64,000 bases of DNA from Spirochaetota bacterium (GTDB taxonomy: Bacteria > Spirochaetota > UBA12135 > COTS27 > JAFLEE01), in NCBI GenBank assembly GCA_017302015.1, contig JAFLEE010000001.1:62001-126000 (forward strand), read 5' to 3'. The translations under genes and the position numbers were made by a program. The notes below the pieces were generated by a model. It was given only the letters and a program-made list of their open reading frames with translations. It was not told where the DNA came from and ran no database searches. Within the stretch, counting starts at the first letter, position 1, and each line of letters begins with the position of its first letter. This document shows positions 18,788 through 26,896 of the stretch, piece by piece.

Positions 18788-19509
18788 CCCGAGGCCTCGT
18801 TGGAGGCGACCGATTGCACGTCGTCGAGGTCGTCGATGAGGGCCACGAGGTCGGCCAGTTTTTCGGCGACGGCATCGTCCACCGGCACGGTCTGCTTGGG
18901 CCAGAAATCGAGGTTGCTCTCGGCCACGGTGACGCCCGAGGCCTTCAGTTTCTCGAGCACGGTGACGAACGAGGGGATGTCGGTCTTCACCGTGTAGCCC
19001 TCCTCCTCCACCACCACGTCTTCGGCCCCCGCCTCGAGGGCGAGTTCCATCATCTTCTCTTCGTCGGGCTGAGCCGATTTCTCGATGTTGATGAGGCCCT
19101 TCTTCTCGAATTGCCACGAGACGCTGCCCGCCGAGCCCATGGTGGCCCCGTTCTTGGTGAGCGTCGAGCGGACATCGCTGACGCTGCGGTTCTTATTGTC
19201 GGTGAGGCAGGTGATCATGAGGCCGACGCCCCCGGGCCCCACGCCCTCGTAGGTGATCTCTTCGTAGGAGATGCTCTCGTCTTTCCCGGCGCCGCGCAGG
19301 ATCGCGTTATCCACGTTCTTCCCGGGCATATTGGCCTCTTTGGCCTTCTGGATGGCCAGGCGCAGGCGCGGGTTGGTCGCGGGGTCGTCGCCCCCCATGC
19401 GCGTGGAGACCGTGATCTCCTTGATGATCTTGGAGAAGATCTTGCCGCGCTTGGCGTCGATATCGCCTTTTTTATGCTTGAGCTTGGCCCATTTGCTGTG
19501 TCCGGACAT
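18784..19509 (-). CDS. yebC: YebC/TACO1-family protein
   Basis: The 241-residue YebC protein belongs to a family described as transcriptional regulator or translation factor that eases ribosome stalling. Landmarks are the N-terminal MSGHSKWAKLKHKKGDIDAKR, GGDDPATNPRLRLAIQKAKEANMP and YEGVGPGGVGLMITCLTDNKNRS, with the C-terminal acidic domain intact. Gene order yebC-ruvC-ruvA is widespread, and here the three overlap by 4 bp each, forming one operon. AGGA precedes ATG 19509. The operon promoter is at 19544-19572. Confidence 0.95.
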   Translation of the reverse strand: MSGHSKWAKLKHKKGDIDAKRGKIFSKIIKEITVSTRMGGDDPATNPRLRLAIQKAKEANMPGKNVDNAILRGAGKDESISYEEITYEGVGPGGVGLMITCLTDNKNRSVSDVRSTLTKNGATMGSAGSVSWQFEKKGLINIEKSAQPDEEKMMELALEAGAEDVVVEEEGYTVKTDIPSFVTVLEKLKASGVTVAESNLDFWPKQTVPVDDAVAEKLADLVALIDDLDDVQSVASNEASG

Positions 19510-19543
19510 GGAGGGTTCCTGATGGGGAATTCGCGAGCCTAAA

Positions 19544-19572
19544 AGGATATTATGGAAGGAGATTTTTCGGAA
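19544..19572 (-). promoter_or_regulatory. Promoter of yebC-ruvC-ruvA
   Basis: Minus strand: TTCCGA (19572-19567), 17-bp spacer, TATCCT (19549-19544), with a predicted UTR of about 30 nt. Confidence 0.45.
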
Positions 19573-19684
19573 CTCGCGGGAGCGGGAGGAAAACGAAGGC
19601 TTTTCACCGCTCCTCGAGTCAGAAGACGCACCGTCCCTTGAAAGGCCCCCGCGTGACGTCCGGCTTTTAGGCGCCTTATGGAGC

Positions 19685-19921
19685 GCCTATCGCGCCTTCC
19701 GGGCTGCCGTCCGGTTCGACGGCTTCCTTCCGTCTTGCCGGACGGCTTATCGCGCCTTCCAGGCGCTGCCGTCCGGTTCCACGGCCTCCTTCCGCCTTGC
19801 CGGACGGCTTATCGCGCCTTCCAGGCGCTGCCGTCCGGTTCCACGGCCTCCTTCCGCCTTGCCGGACGGCTTATCGCGCCTTCCGGGCGCTGCCGTCCGG
19901 TTCGACGGCTTCCTTCCGTCT
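19685..19921. repeat. 62-bp tandem repeat array with internal inverted repeats
   Basis: About 3.9 head-to-tail copies occupy the 505-bp divergent gap between yebC and the heparinase-like gene. Copies start at 19685 (60 bp), 19745, 19807 (62 bp each) and 19869 (partial). Each unit has two inverted repeats: GCGCCT-TCC-AGGCGC (or GCGCC/GGCGC in the outer copies) and GCCGTCC…GGACGGC spanning most of the unit. The two inner copies are nearly identical, while the outer two share variants such as TTCGACGGCTTCC. A related stem GGCGC/GCGCC at 19670-19687 borders the array. No protein is convincing through it. It could be a BIME-like structured spacer, a transcript stabiliser or a protein-binding array. 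Confidence 0.85.
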
Positions 19922-19962
19922 AATCACGGCCTGTTTCGCGGATGAGTTTCCGAAAACGCCCA

Positions 19963-19991
19963 TTGACGGCCCAAGGGGCAAAATCTATGCT
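19963..19991 (+). promoter_or_regulatory. Promoter of the heparinase-like gene
   Basis: TTGACG (19963-19968), 17-bp spacer, TATGCT (19986-19991). Predicted start is near 19998, with a CGGGAG ribosome-binding site before ATG 20015. It sits just beyond the tandem repeat array. Confidence 0.65.
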
Positions 19992-20014
19992 CCTCTTTGG
20001 GCATCGGGAGAAAC

Positions 20015-23000
20015 ATGGGCACTCAAACTCTCTTATCCAACTTGATCCGGGGCGTGTTTTTCGCCGCTTTCTCCACCGCGAGCCTTGCGGCCGCTCCCAA
20101 TTTGGCGTCCCAGTCCACCTTCGAAGAAGGCTTAGGCGGTTGGAAGCATTTCATCCCCGCCGAGTCGAAGGACAAGGGTTGCGCCGCGGCCACCGCGCCT
20201 GGGGGCCGAAGCGGTCAATGCCTACGCCTGGCTTCCACGGATTTCGCCCGCCATGGCGTCGGCTCGGGGATCGCGCTCCAACCCGGAAAGCAGTACCGGT
20301 TGAGCGTCTGGGTCAAGACGGCGGGCGCTCAGGTTTCTTCCGACCAGCCGGGACCGCTCCTGCGCCTGGCCATGCGGGGAAAAGATAAATCGAAGGATTC
20401 GGAAAATCGCTACCTGACCCTGGCCGGCCTCACCGACCAAGCGGGCATCTCCCGCATGAAAGTCCCCGGATTGCCCCGGGACTGGACGCTCCTGGAGGCG
20501 GTCGTCAAGACTCCGAGCGACCTCGGGGGAGGATGCTCGCTGGATCTCTTCGCCTGGAACCTGAGGGGCATCGCGCTCTTCGACGACCTCGCCGTGGAGG
20601 AAGTCCCCGAAGGCACTGCGGCGACGCCCATCCTGGCTCCGACGGCGGCCAGCCCGAACGGGGCCGAGGAGGCGGAAACGGCCGCCGCTTTCGGCTTCGA
20701 GAAGGCCCTCTGGGGCAAGGGGCTCGTGCTCACCAACGCCCCGGTCAAAGAAGGCCGCACTTCGGGGCTCTGGAAGGATCACGGGGTGAACCCCGAAATC
20801 TCCTGCGACCGGATCCCCCACGATTGGAGCCGGGTCTCCGCCCTGCGGTTCTGGTGCTATAGCGAAAAAGCGAATCAGGCCCCCATTAACGTCATCCTGC
20901 TGAGCAAGGCCGATGCGAAGGTCTTCTCGTATTTCATGGGGCGCTTCACCGTCGATTTCACCGGGTGGAAACAGTTGACCCTCCCCTTGTCCCGGTTCTC
21001 CGCCACCCGCGACCCCGCCGGTTGGCGGAAGATCGACGGGATCACCTTCAACGCGAAAGGTTGGGGCGTCGAGCCCGCGGCCGATACGGCACTCCGCTTC
21101 GACGCCATGGAACTCGTCCCGGGGGAGGCGCCGAAACCCCCAACCGCGCCCGGCCTCACCGCCAAACTCCCCAGCGCCGAGCGGGCGAAAGAGCTGGAGG
21201 GGATGCTCGGCGAGAAACCCGTTGCCTGGGGGAAGCCGGCTTCCGACCGGAAAGCCTGGGATCCACTGGCCACGCACCCGTTCTTCACGGCCATCGTGAA
21301 GGAGGCCGAGCGGGAAGCCCCCAAGGAGACACCGCTCCTCACCGAAGAGATGTTCACCGACTTCAAGACCAAGGGCACCCGCCCCCAATGGGAAAGGCCC
21401 CACTCCGCCCGGCTCAACCGGGCCATCGCCTTTGCCCTGGCCGAATGCGCCCGGCCGGATGGCCGTTACCTCCCCAAGCTCGCCGCGGAACTGGAGGCGA
21501 TCCTCGCCGAAGGCACTTGGTGCAGCCCGGCCCATTGCGGCGGCGATAGCGAATATTTCCGCGGGAATAAAACTTCCGTCGACCTCGCGGCCACCGCCCG
21601 GGCCTGGAGCCTGGCCTGCATCGCTTCCTGGCTGGGCGACCGGTTGCCCAAGGGCCTCCCCGATCGCGTGAGGAGCGAGATCGCGCGCCGGGTTTGGAAT
21701 CCCTACCTCGCGGCGGTGAAGGCGGGGAAGGTCCCCTATGGATGGGCGGTCGGCGACAATAATTGGAACGCCGTCTGCCATGGCGGGCTCATCGGCAGCG
21801 CCCTCATGCTCGATCCCGACCGGAGCGAGCGGGCCTGGCTCTTGGCGAGCGCCGAGGCCTTCCTGCCGCATTTCATCGAGGGCTACGGCGAGGACGGCAC
21901 CTGCTTCGAGGGCATCAGCTATTTCGACTACGGCTTCGGCCATTTCCTGTCGCTGAGCGAGATCATCCGCCAGGCCACCTCGGGCAAACTCGATTACCTC
22001 GCCGCCCCCAAGATCGCCCGCATGGCCGCGTGGCCGCGCCGGTTCGAGATGGTCGGCGGCCAGTACGGGGCCTTCGGCGACCAGGGTTTGGGGGCCCGCC
22101 CGGGCAAGGCGTTCATGCGGCCCATCTCCATCCGCCTGGGCTTCCCCGATGCGGCCGAGGCCCTCGCGAGCGAGATCCCCGCTTCCATCGGCCATCCCCT
22201 GGGGAACCACCTCTACCACCTCGGCCTATTCTTCTTCAGCCCCCTGCCCCCCGTCGCCGGCCTCCCGCCCGTCGACTTGGGCCATGACCTGCGCGACTGG
22301 TTCCCCGACGGGAACCGCTGGGTCGGCCGCCCCGTGGGACGCGCCCCCACGTCGCTTTCCTTCTGCTTCAAGGCCGGCGTGAACGCCGGCGGCCATGAGC
22401 ACCTCGATAACGGCAGTTTTGTCGTCGCCTGCGGCGGAGGCACCCCGATACTCGATCCGGGGATGGACCATTACACGCGCGATACCTTCGGCCCCAAGCG
22501 CTTCGAGAGCCAGCTCCTCAATTCCTACGGGCATCCCGTTCCCTATCCCGCCAAGACGCTCCAATTCCACGGCCGCGAGGCGAAGGCCCCGGTGGTCTCC
22601 ATCGCGACCAACGATTCCGAAGATGTGGTGGAACTGGATCTGCGGGGATCGTACGAGGCGCCTTCTCTGGAGAAACTCACCCGCACCTTCCGCTATCTCC
22701 GGAAGGGCTCCAATGCGGTGCTCCAGGTGGAGGACGCCTTCCGCTTCTCCGGGAACGAGGAGTTCGGCACCGCCCTCATCACCCGATCGCCCCATGTGGA
22801 ACTTTCCCCCACCCAGTGGATCATCGGCAGCGGCAAGGCCGCCGTCAAGGTCACGGCCCAAGCCGTCGGCGGCACCGTCGCCCTGAAGCGCGAAGACCTC
22901 ACCCGTACCCACGGGGCGAAGGGTTTCAGCCGCCTCGGCTTCGACTTCACCCGCCCGCTCAAGGAGGGCAAGCTCACCCTGCTGATCGAGACCGCGCAGG

Positions 23001-23425
23001 CACCCTTGCCCATGCGGGCGTCCAAGCCGGCCCAGACCGACCGCCTCGTCCCCAAGGCCTATGCCGCCTCGAGCCATGATGGGAACGAGCCCGCCAACGC
23101 GGGCGACGGAAACCTGGAGACGCGCTGGAGCGCCGAGGGCGAACAGTGGATCGCGGTCGATCTCGGAGCTCCCCGCACGGTCCGCGGGGTGGGGCTCGCC
23201 ACGATGCGCGGCGATAACCGGGCGAGTTTCTTCAAGGCCCTCGTCTCGAAGGATGGCGGGAAGTGGACCGTAGCCGGCGCGTTCAAGACCTCGGGGCAGA
23301 CCCTCGAGATCGAGTTCTTCGGTTTCCCGCCGATGGAAGGCGTGCGTTGGGTGCGCCTCCTCGGAACCGGCAATAGCGAAAGCGCCTGGAACAGCTACAC
23401 CGAGGTGGAAGTCTACGGGAAATGA
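20015..23425 (+). CDS. Exported heparinase II/III-family lyase with carbohydrate-binding modules
   Basis: This large secreted protein (1136 residues) probably cleaves uronic-acid polysaccharides by beta-elimination. Order of parts: signal peptide (to about 25); a CBM-like jelly roll (30-190); a second beta-sandwich, CBM11/CIA30-like (about 220-370); an alpha/alpha toroid with NNWNAVCHGG (His589) and EGISYFDYG (Tyr636); a heparinase II/III beta-sandwich with AGGHEHLDNGSFV (His794, His796); and a C-terminal F5/8 type C (discoidin/CBM32) domain with GDGNLETRWSAEG. The paired His/Tyr pattern matches active alginate/heparin lyases, but the substrate is not readable. The product faces a solute-binding protein gene that converges from the right. 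Confidence 0.85.
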   Translation: MGTQTLLSNLIRGVFFAAFSTASLAAAPNLASQSTFEEGLGGWKHFIPAESKDKGCAAATAPGGRSGQCLRLASTDFARHGVGSGIALQPGKQYRLSVWVKTAGAQVSSDQPGPLLRLAMRGKDKSKDSENRYLTLAGLTDQAGISRMKVPGLPRDWTLLEAVVKTPSDLGGGCSLDLFAWNLRGIALFDDLAVEEVPEGTAATPILAPTAASPNGAEEAETAAAFGFEKALWGKGLVLTNAPVKEGRTSGLWKDHGVNPEISCDRIPHDWSRVSALRFWCYSEKANQAPINVILLSKADAKVFSYFMGRFTVDFTGWKQLTLPLSRFSATRDPAGWRKIDGITFNAKGWGVEPAADTALRFDAMELVPGEAPKPPTAPGLTAKLPSAERAKELEGMLGEKPVAWGKPASDRKAWDPLATHPFFTAIVKEAEREAPKETPLLTEEMFTDFKTKGTRPQWERPHSARLNRAIAFALAECARPDGRYLPKLAAELEAILAEGTWCSPAHCGGDSEYFRGNKTSVDLAATARAWSLACIASWLGDRLPKGLPDRVRSEIARRVWNPYLAAVKAGKVPYGWAVGDNNWNAVCHGGLIGSALMLDPDRSERAWLLASAEAFLPHFIEGYGEDGTCFEGISYFDYGFGHFLSLSEIIRQATSGKLDYLAAPKIARMAAWPRRFEMVGGQYGAFGDQGLGARPGKAFMRPISIRLGFPDAAEALASEIPASIGHPLGNHLYHLGLFFFSPLPPVAGLPPVDLGHDLRDWFPDGNRWVGRPVGRAPTSLSFCFKAGVNAGGHEHLDNGSFVVACGGGTPILDPGMDHYTRDTFGPKRFESQLLNSYGHPVPYPAKTLQFHGREAKAPVVSIATNDSEDVVELDLRGSYEAPSLEKLTRTFRYLRKGSNAVLQVEDAFRFSGNEEFGTALITRSPHVELSPTQWIIGSGKAAVKVTAQAVGGTVALKREDLTRTHGAKGFSRLGFDFTRPLKEGKLTLLIETAQAPLPMRASKPAQTDRLVPKAYAASSHDGNEPANAGDGNLETRWSAEGEQWIAVDLGAPRTVRGVGLATMRGDNRASFFKALVSKDGGKWTVAGAFKTSGQTLEIEFFGFPPMEGVRWVRLLGTGNSESAWNSYTEVEVYGK

Positions 23426-23445
23426 AGATTCCCCGGCGACGTGCG

Positions 23446-23460
23446 GCCGCCCGGGGCGGC
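23446..23460. terminator. Hairpin between converging lyase and solute-binding protein genes
   Basis: GCCGCC (23446-23451), 3-nt loop, GGCGGC (23455-23460), in the 39-bp gap between two stop codons. No U-tract follows. Confidence 0.45.
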
Positions 23461-23464
23461 GGGC

Positions 23465-24925
23465 CTATTCCCCGCGGCCCATGTCCTTATAGTACTGCCG
23501 AAGGTAGGGGTTTTCGACGAGGGCCAGGGGGATCTTGCCGCCGGCTTCCTTGATCGCGTCGATCTTCTTCTGGTTCTCCACGCTCCGGGCGAACTTTGCC
23601 CGCCATTCGGGGCGGCGGTTTAAGTTCACGCTGATGTCTTTCATGACGAAGGCTTGGGAATTGGACCAGGCGGTGGCGGCGTCGACGGCGCGGATCGTCC
23701 ACGCCTCCAGGCCCTTGTTCCACACGTTCATCTGGGAGCCGATGAGATAGGGGCTCTCGTCGGGCGAGCAGACGTAATTGCTGCGGATGACCTCGACGAA
23801 ATGCCGGTGGAAATCCCATTCGTTGGTCCATTTCGACGGGCGCAGCAATTCCTCATCGTCGAAGACCTGGGGGAAGGGCGGCAGGGCGTCGCTGGAGGCC
23901 ACGACGGCCTTGGCGAAATCGAGGCTCGTGCACCATTTCATGAAGCCCAGCGCCCGCTCCTTGATGTGGCTGCCGCGGTAGAGGGTGAGCCCGCCGTAGG
24001 TGATATCGACCACCGGGTAGCCGCCGTGGGGCACGAGCATGCCGCCCATGGCCGCCGGCTTGGGGAGTTGGCGCATGAAGATGGCCACGTAGCGGCCCCC
24101 GAAGAGCGCGGCGAATTGGCCCTTGTAGAAGATGGAGAAGGCGGCGGAGAGGCCCGCGTATTCCACGCTGAAGGAGGCCATCTCGGCCGGGGTGGGGATG
24201 AGGTGGTCCTCGTACATCCAGCGGCGGTAGCGGTCCATGAGGGCCTGCCGTTTCGGATCGAAGGACGACATCCCCGTGCCGGTCTCGTTGAAGATCGAGA
24301 TCCCGGAGGAGTGGAAGAGGGTGTTGAAGGGGATATTGGCGCAGAAATAGGCCTCGCGATGGGCCTTGCCCGCGTTGGCCTTGTCGGTGAACTCCCGGGC
24401 GATGCGCTCGAACTCGTCGAGGCTCGTGACGAAGGGGGGCGTCTTGATCCCGTAATGCTTCAGGGTATCGAGGTTGAGGAGTAGGAATTGGGTGTGGTAG
24501 CGGGTGGGGATGCAATAGAGGTTGCCCGTGCCCAGGAAGGCGTTGCTCATCCACGGGAAGGACTCGAGGTTCTTGCGCACCGGCCCCGCCACCTCGGGCC
24601 ACTGGTCGAGATTCTCGATGAGCCCGACCTCGCGGTAATAGGGCATCTCGTTGTGGGCATCGATGACATCGGCCGCCACGCCCGAAACGCCCTGCACCAG
24701 GGTCTTCTGCATGCCGAAACTATTGACGTCGATGGAGATGGCCTCTTCGGGGAGCCCCTTGGATTTCCGCCAAGCCAAGTACTTGTCGGCATAGCCGCGG
24801 TAACTGGGGTTGATCACCGTGGCCCAATAGATCGGGCGGATGCCGTCTTTCCCGGCCACGCGGTAGGTGACGTACTGGCTGAAGGCGACGAGGATCGCGA
24901 GGATGATGAGGAACAGGTTTCGCAT
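23465..24925 (-). CDS. Extracellular solute-binding protein, family 1 (sugar ABC type)
   Basis: The 486-residue protein has an N-terminal membrane-spanning signal (LFLIILAILVAFS) without a lipobox, so it may stay anchored by an uncleaved helix or be released. The mature part has the two-lobed type of family 1 binding proteins: an ADVIDAHN strand, LENLDQWPEV, TRYHTQFLLLNLDTLKHYGIK (the hinge strand), a GGRYVAIFM segment and a final helical region with the GFMKWCTS motif. Such proteins deliver oligosaccharides to ABC importers. No permease or ATPase gene lies beside it. AGGA sits before ATG 24925. The next gene on the same strand ends 139 bp upstream. Confidence 0.82.
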   Translation of the reverse strand: MRNLFLIILAILVAFSQYVTYRVAGKDGIRPIYWATVINPSYRGYADKYLAWRKSKGLPEEAISIDVNSFGMQKTLVQGVSGVAADVIDAHNEMPYYREVGLIENLDQWPEVAGPVRKNLESFPWMSNAFLGTGNLYCIPTRYHTQFLLLNLDTLKHYGIKTPPFVTSLDEFERIAREFTDKANAGKAHREAYFCANIPFNTLFHSSGISIFNETGTGMSSFDPKRQALMDRYRRWMYEDHLIPTPAEMASFSVEYAGLSAAFSIFYKGQFAALFGGRYVAIFMRQLPKPAAMGGMLVPHGGYPVVDITYGGLTLYRGSHIKERALGFMKWCTSLDFAKAVVASSDALPPFPQVFDDEELLRPSKWTNEWDFHRHFVEVIRSNYVCSPDESPYLIGSQMNVWNKGLEAWTIRAVDAATAWSNSQAFVMKDISVNLNRRPEWRAKFARSVENQKKIDAIKEAGGKIPLALVENPYLRQYYKDMGRGE

Positions 24926-25064
24926 GGGACTTCCTGGGGGGGGGCTGGCGAGCGCCCCCTATTTTTTCATGTTCTGCGCGCGGATGCCGCGGAGGAACCC
25001 GCGCACGCGGGGACGCCCGAACGGCGGAGAGACGAGGGGCGGCGCGCCGCCCGGCCGGATCCGA

Positions 25065-25820
25065 TCAGGGCGCCGCCGCCGGGGACGCGTTCCAGATCTT
25101 CAGGTCATCGAAGAAGCCGTCCTTCCCCGCGACGCCGAACTCGAGTTTCGACTTGGTGGGGTGACCGATGCCGGACGAGTTGAGGTAGGCCGCGGGGGCG
25201 CCGTTGACGGAGACCCGCATGGCGCCTCCCGCGGTCTCGATGGCGACCGCATGCCATTTCCCGGGCTCCATACGGAAGGGGTAGGTGATCTGGCGCCCGA
25301 GGAGGAGTTTGGCGCGTTCGGCCGCCCGGGCGGGGTCCCCGGCCATGGCGCGGATATCGTTTCGCATCCCCCCGTCGCGCTCATCGATGATCGTGACGCC
25401 ATTGGTGCGGAATTGGGCCCGGCAGAGGTGGCCGTAATGGGCGTTGGTGTACTTGCGGTCGTCGAACTCCACGTCGATCATGGCGGCGCCCTCGAAGCGG
25501 ATCTTCACCTCGAGGACGCTGTCGCGGGTGGGCAACTCGAGACCGTGGACGGCCGCGTGGGCCTTGGTGACCTTGCCATCGGCCCCGGTGACGTCCTTGT
25601 CGCGGGTCTGCGTTCCCTTCAGGGCCCCGTTGGTCACCGCGAAACTCGGCACCACCCGATGCCAAAGCTTGGAGGGCTCGACGCCCTGGAAATCGTCCGA
25701 AAAGAGGAGTTCTTTCTTTTCCGCGATGGGACCCGGCGGCACGGGGGGAAGCGCGGCGGCCCAAACCGCGGAGAAGATCCCGAAGCCGAGCAGCGGCCGC
25801 AGAATGGTCGGAGGGGTCAT
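25065..25820 (-). CDS. Exported concanavalin A-like/LamG-type protein
   Basis: The 251-residue protein has a signal peptide (LLGFGIFSAVWAAA, about 9-22) followed by one all-beta domain. LLFSDDFQGVEPSKLWHRV opens it, as in DUF1080/LamG-type jelly rolls, and GKWHAVAIETAGGAMRVSVNGAPAAYL forms the typical later strands, ending with LEFGVAGKDGFFDDLKIW. Such domains bind or hydrolyse sugars; no catalytic residues stand out. GCAGGAG precedes ATG 25820. It is on the same strand as the solute-binding protein, so the two may belong to one glycan-uptake unit. Confidence 0.7.
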   Translation of the reverse strand: MTPPTILRPLLGFGIFSAVWAAALPPVPPGPIAEKKELLFSDDFQGVEPSKLWHRVVPSFAVTNGALKGTQTRDKDVTGADGKVTKAHAAVHGLELPTRDSVLEVKIRFEGAAMIDVEFDDRKYTNAHYGHLCRAQFRTNGVTIIDERDGGMRNDIRAMAGDPARAAERAKLLLGRQITYPFRMEPGKWHAVAIETAGGAMRVSVNGAPAAYLNSSGIGHPTKSKLEFGVAGKDGFFDDLKIWNASPAAAP

Positions 25821-25924
25821 GCTCACTCCTGCAAAACCTCGAGTGCCTGGTCCACAAGCGTTCGCCAAGCCGCGCCTCGGGTCCGCGAAGAGGATACCAT
25901 CGCACCGAATTTCCGGTGTCTCCC

Positions 25925-26746
25925 CTATACTCCCGAGGCCCGATCCTGGCGCCAGCGGCCCGGGCTCATGCCGTGGACCCGGCGGAAGGCCTTGTCGAAA
26001 CTGCGCGCGTGCTCGTAGCCCACCTTGAGCGCGATCCCCTCCACGCGCTCCTCGCCGTAGCGCAGGAGCAGGGCGGCCATCTCCATGCGGCGGAGGGTGA
26101 GGAGTTCGTTGAACCCCTTCTTGAACCGCCGCTTGAGGTAGGCGCGGGTCGCGGAGGGCGAGAGGCCGAGTTCAGCGGCGAGTTGGCCCACGTGGACGGT
26201 CGACGATAGGTAGCGCTGCCCGAAGAAGTGGTGGACTTGGTCTTCCCGGGTGCGTCCGGATTCTTCGGGAACGCGCCCGAGGGTCGCCTCCAAACCCGAA
26301 AGAAGCGGGGCCAAAAGGGGGATCCACGAGGCTTGGGCCTGGGGGCCGGGGTCCGAACGGGCACGGGGGGCGGTGTCGATGGAAAAAAGATCCTCGAGCC
26401 CGGTTCCCCGCGGGGCCTCGAAGGGACCGACGAAGAGGGCGCCCTCCATCCCCGAGGGGCCGCGGATCGCGAAGAGGAGTTCATGGACGCCAAAGGGGCA
26501 GCGCTTCCAGAGCACGGGGCGGCCTTCCCCGAGGCGGGCCAGGGCCCGGCCTTCGAAGCTCTTGCAGCAGGCGAGGTCACGGGCCTTGGCCTTCAGGCAC
26601 ACGGGCGCCCGATGATTGAGGAAGGCCTCCCCCACCAGGGGGCGGAGGCGTCCCTTGAAATCGTAGAACCCGAGGTGCACCCCCAAATGCTTCTCGTGGG
26701 CTTCGAGGATCCGCGCCCAGCTGGGGTTTTGTGTCGGGAGTCCCAT
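25925..26746 (-). CDS. AraC-family regulator with PocR-like sensory domain
   Basis: The 273-residue regulator has an N-terminal domain with a cysteine pattern (PVCLKAKARDLACCKSF, then KRCPFGVHELLFAI about 30 residues later). This resembles the PocR domain, which binds small hydrocarbon-type ligands. An AraC double helix-turn-helix follows (VGQLAAELGLSPSATRAYLK and KVGYEHARSFDKAFRRVHGMSPGRWR). A very long reading frame continues upstream on this strand, but it only mirrors the oxidoreductase gene; ATG 26746 with the start MGLPTQNPSW is the natural beginning. It is divergent from the two-FAD oxidoreductase at 26897, its likely target. Confidence 0.85.
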   Translation of the reverse strand: MGLPTQNPSWARILEAHEKHLGVHLGFYDFKGRLRPLVGEAFLNHRAPVCLKAKARDLACCKSFEGRALARLGEGRPVLWKRCPFGVHELLFAIRGPSGMEGALFVGPFEAPRGTGLEDLFSIDTAPRARSDPGPQAQASWIPLLAPLLSGLEATLGRVPEESGRTREDQVHHFFGQRYLSSTVHVGQLAAELGLSPSATRAYLKRRFKKGFNELLTLRRMEMAALLLRYGEERVEGIALKVGYEHARSFDKAFRRVHGMSPGRWRQDRASGV

Positions 26747-26831
26747 AGACAGGGGGATTTTGGCATCCCGCCCCACGCCCCGCCACCGGCGGCTCCAAGC
26801 GTTTTGGACCGCCCGACAGGCGCCTGGGGCG

Positions 26832-26860
26832 TGGCGGAAATCCATCGCGAGGCCTAAGAT
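26832..26860 (+). promoter_or_regulatory. Candidate promoter of the two-FAD oxidoreductase
   Basis: TGGCGG (26832-26837), 17-bp spacer, TAAGAT (26855-26860). A CCGGAG ribosome-binding site precedes ATG 26897. Confidence 0.35.
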
Positions 26861-26896
26861 CATGGGGACTGGAACCCCCTGTCGCCGGAGCCGCCC

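Noticed and set aside
19685-19921. CRISPR array
   Set aside because: Copies are contiguous tandem units with no unique spacers and no cas genes nearby.
19678-20045. Short open frames across the tandem repeats
   Set aside because: They only reflect the repeated 62-bp units read in different frames; no start signal or homology.
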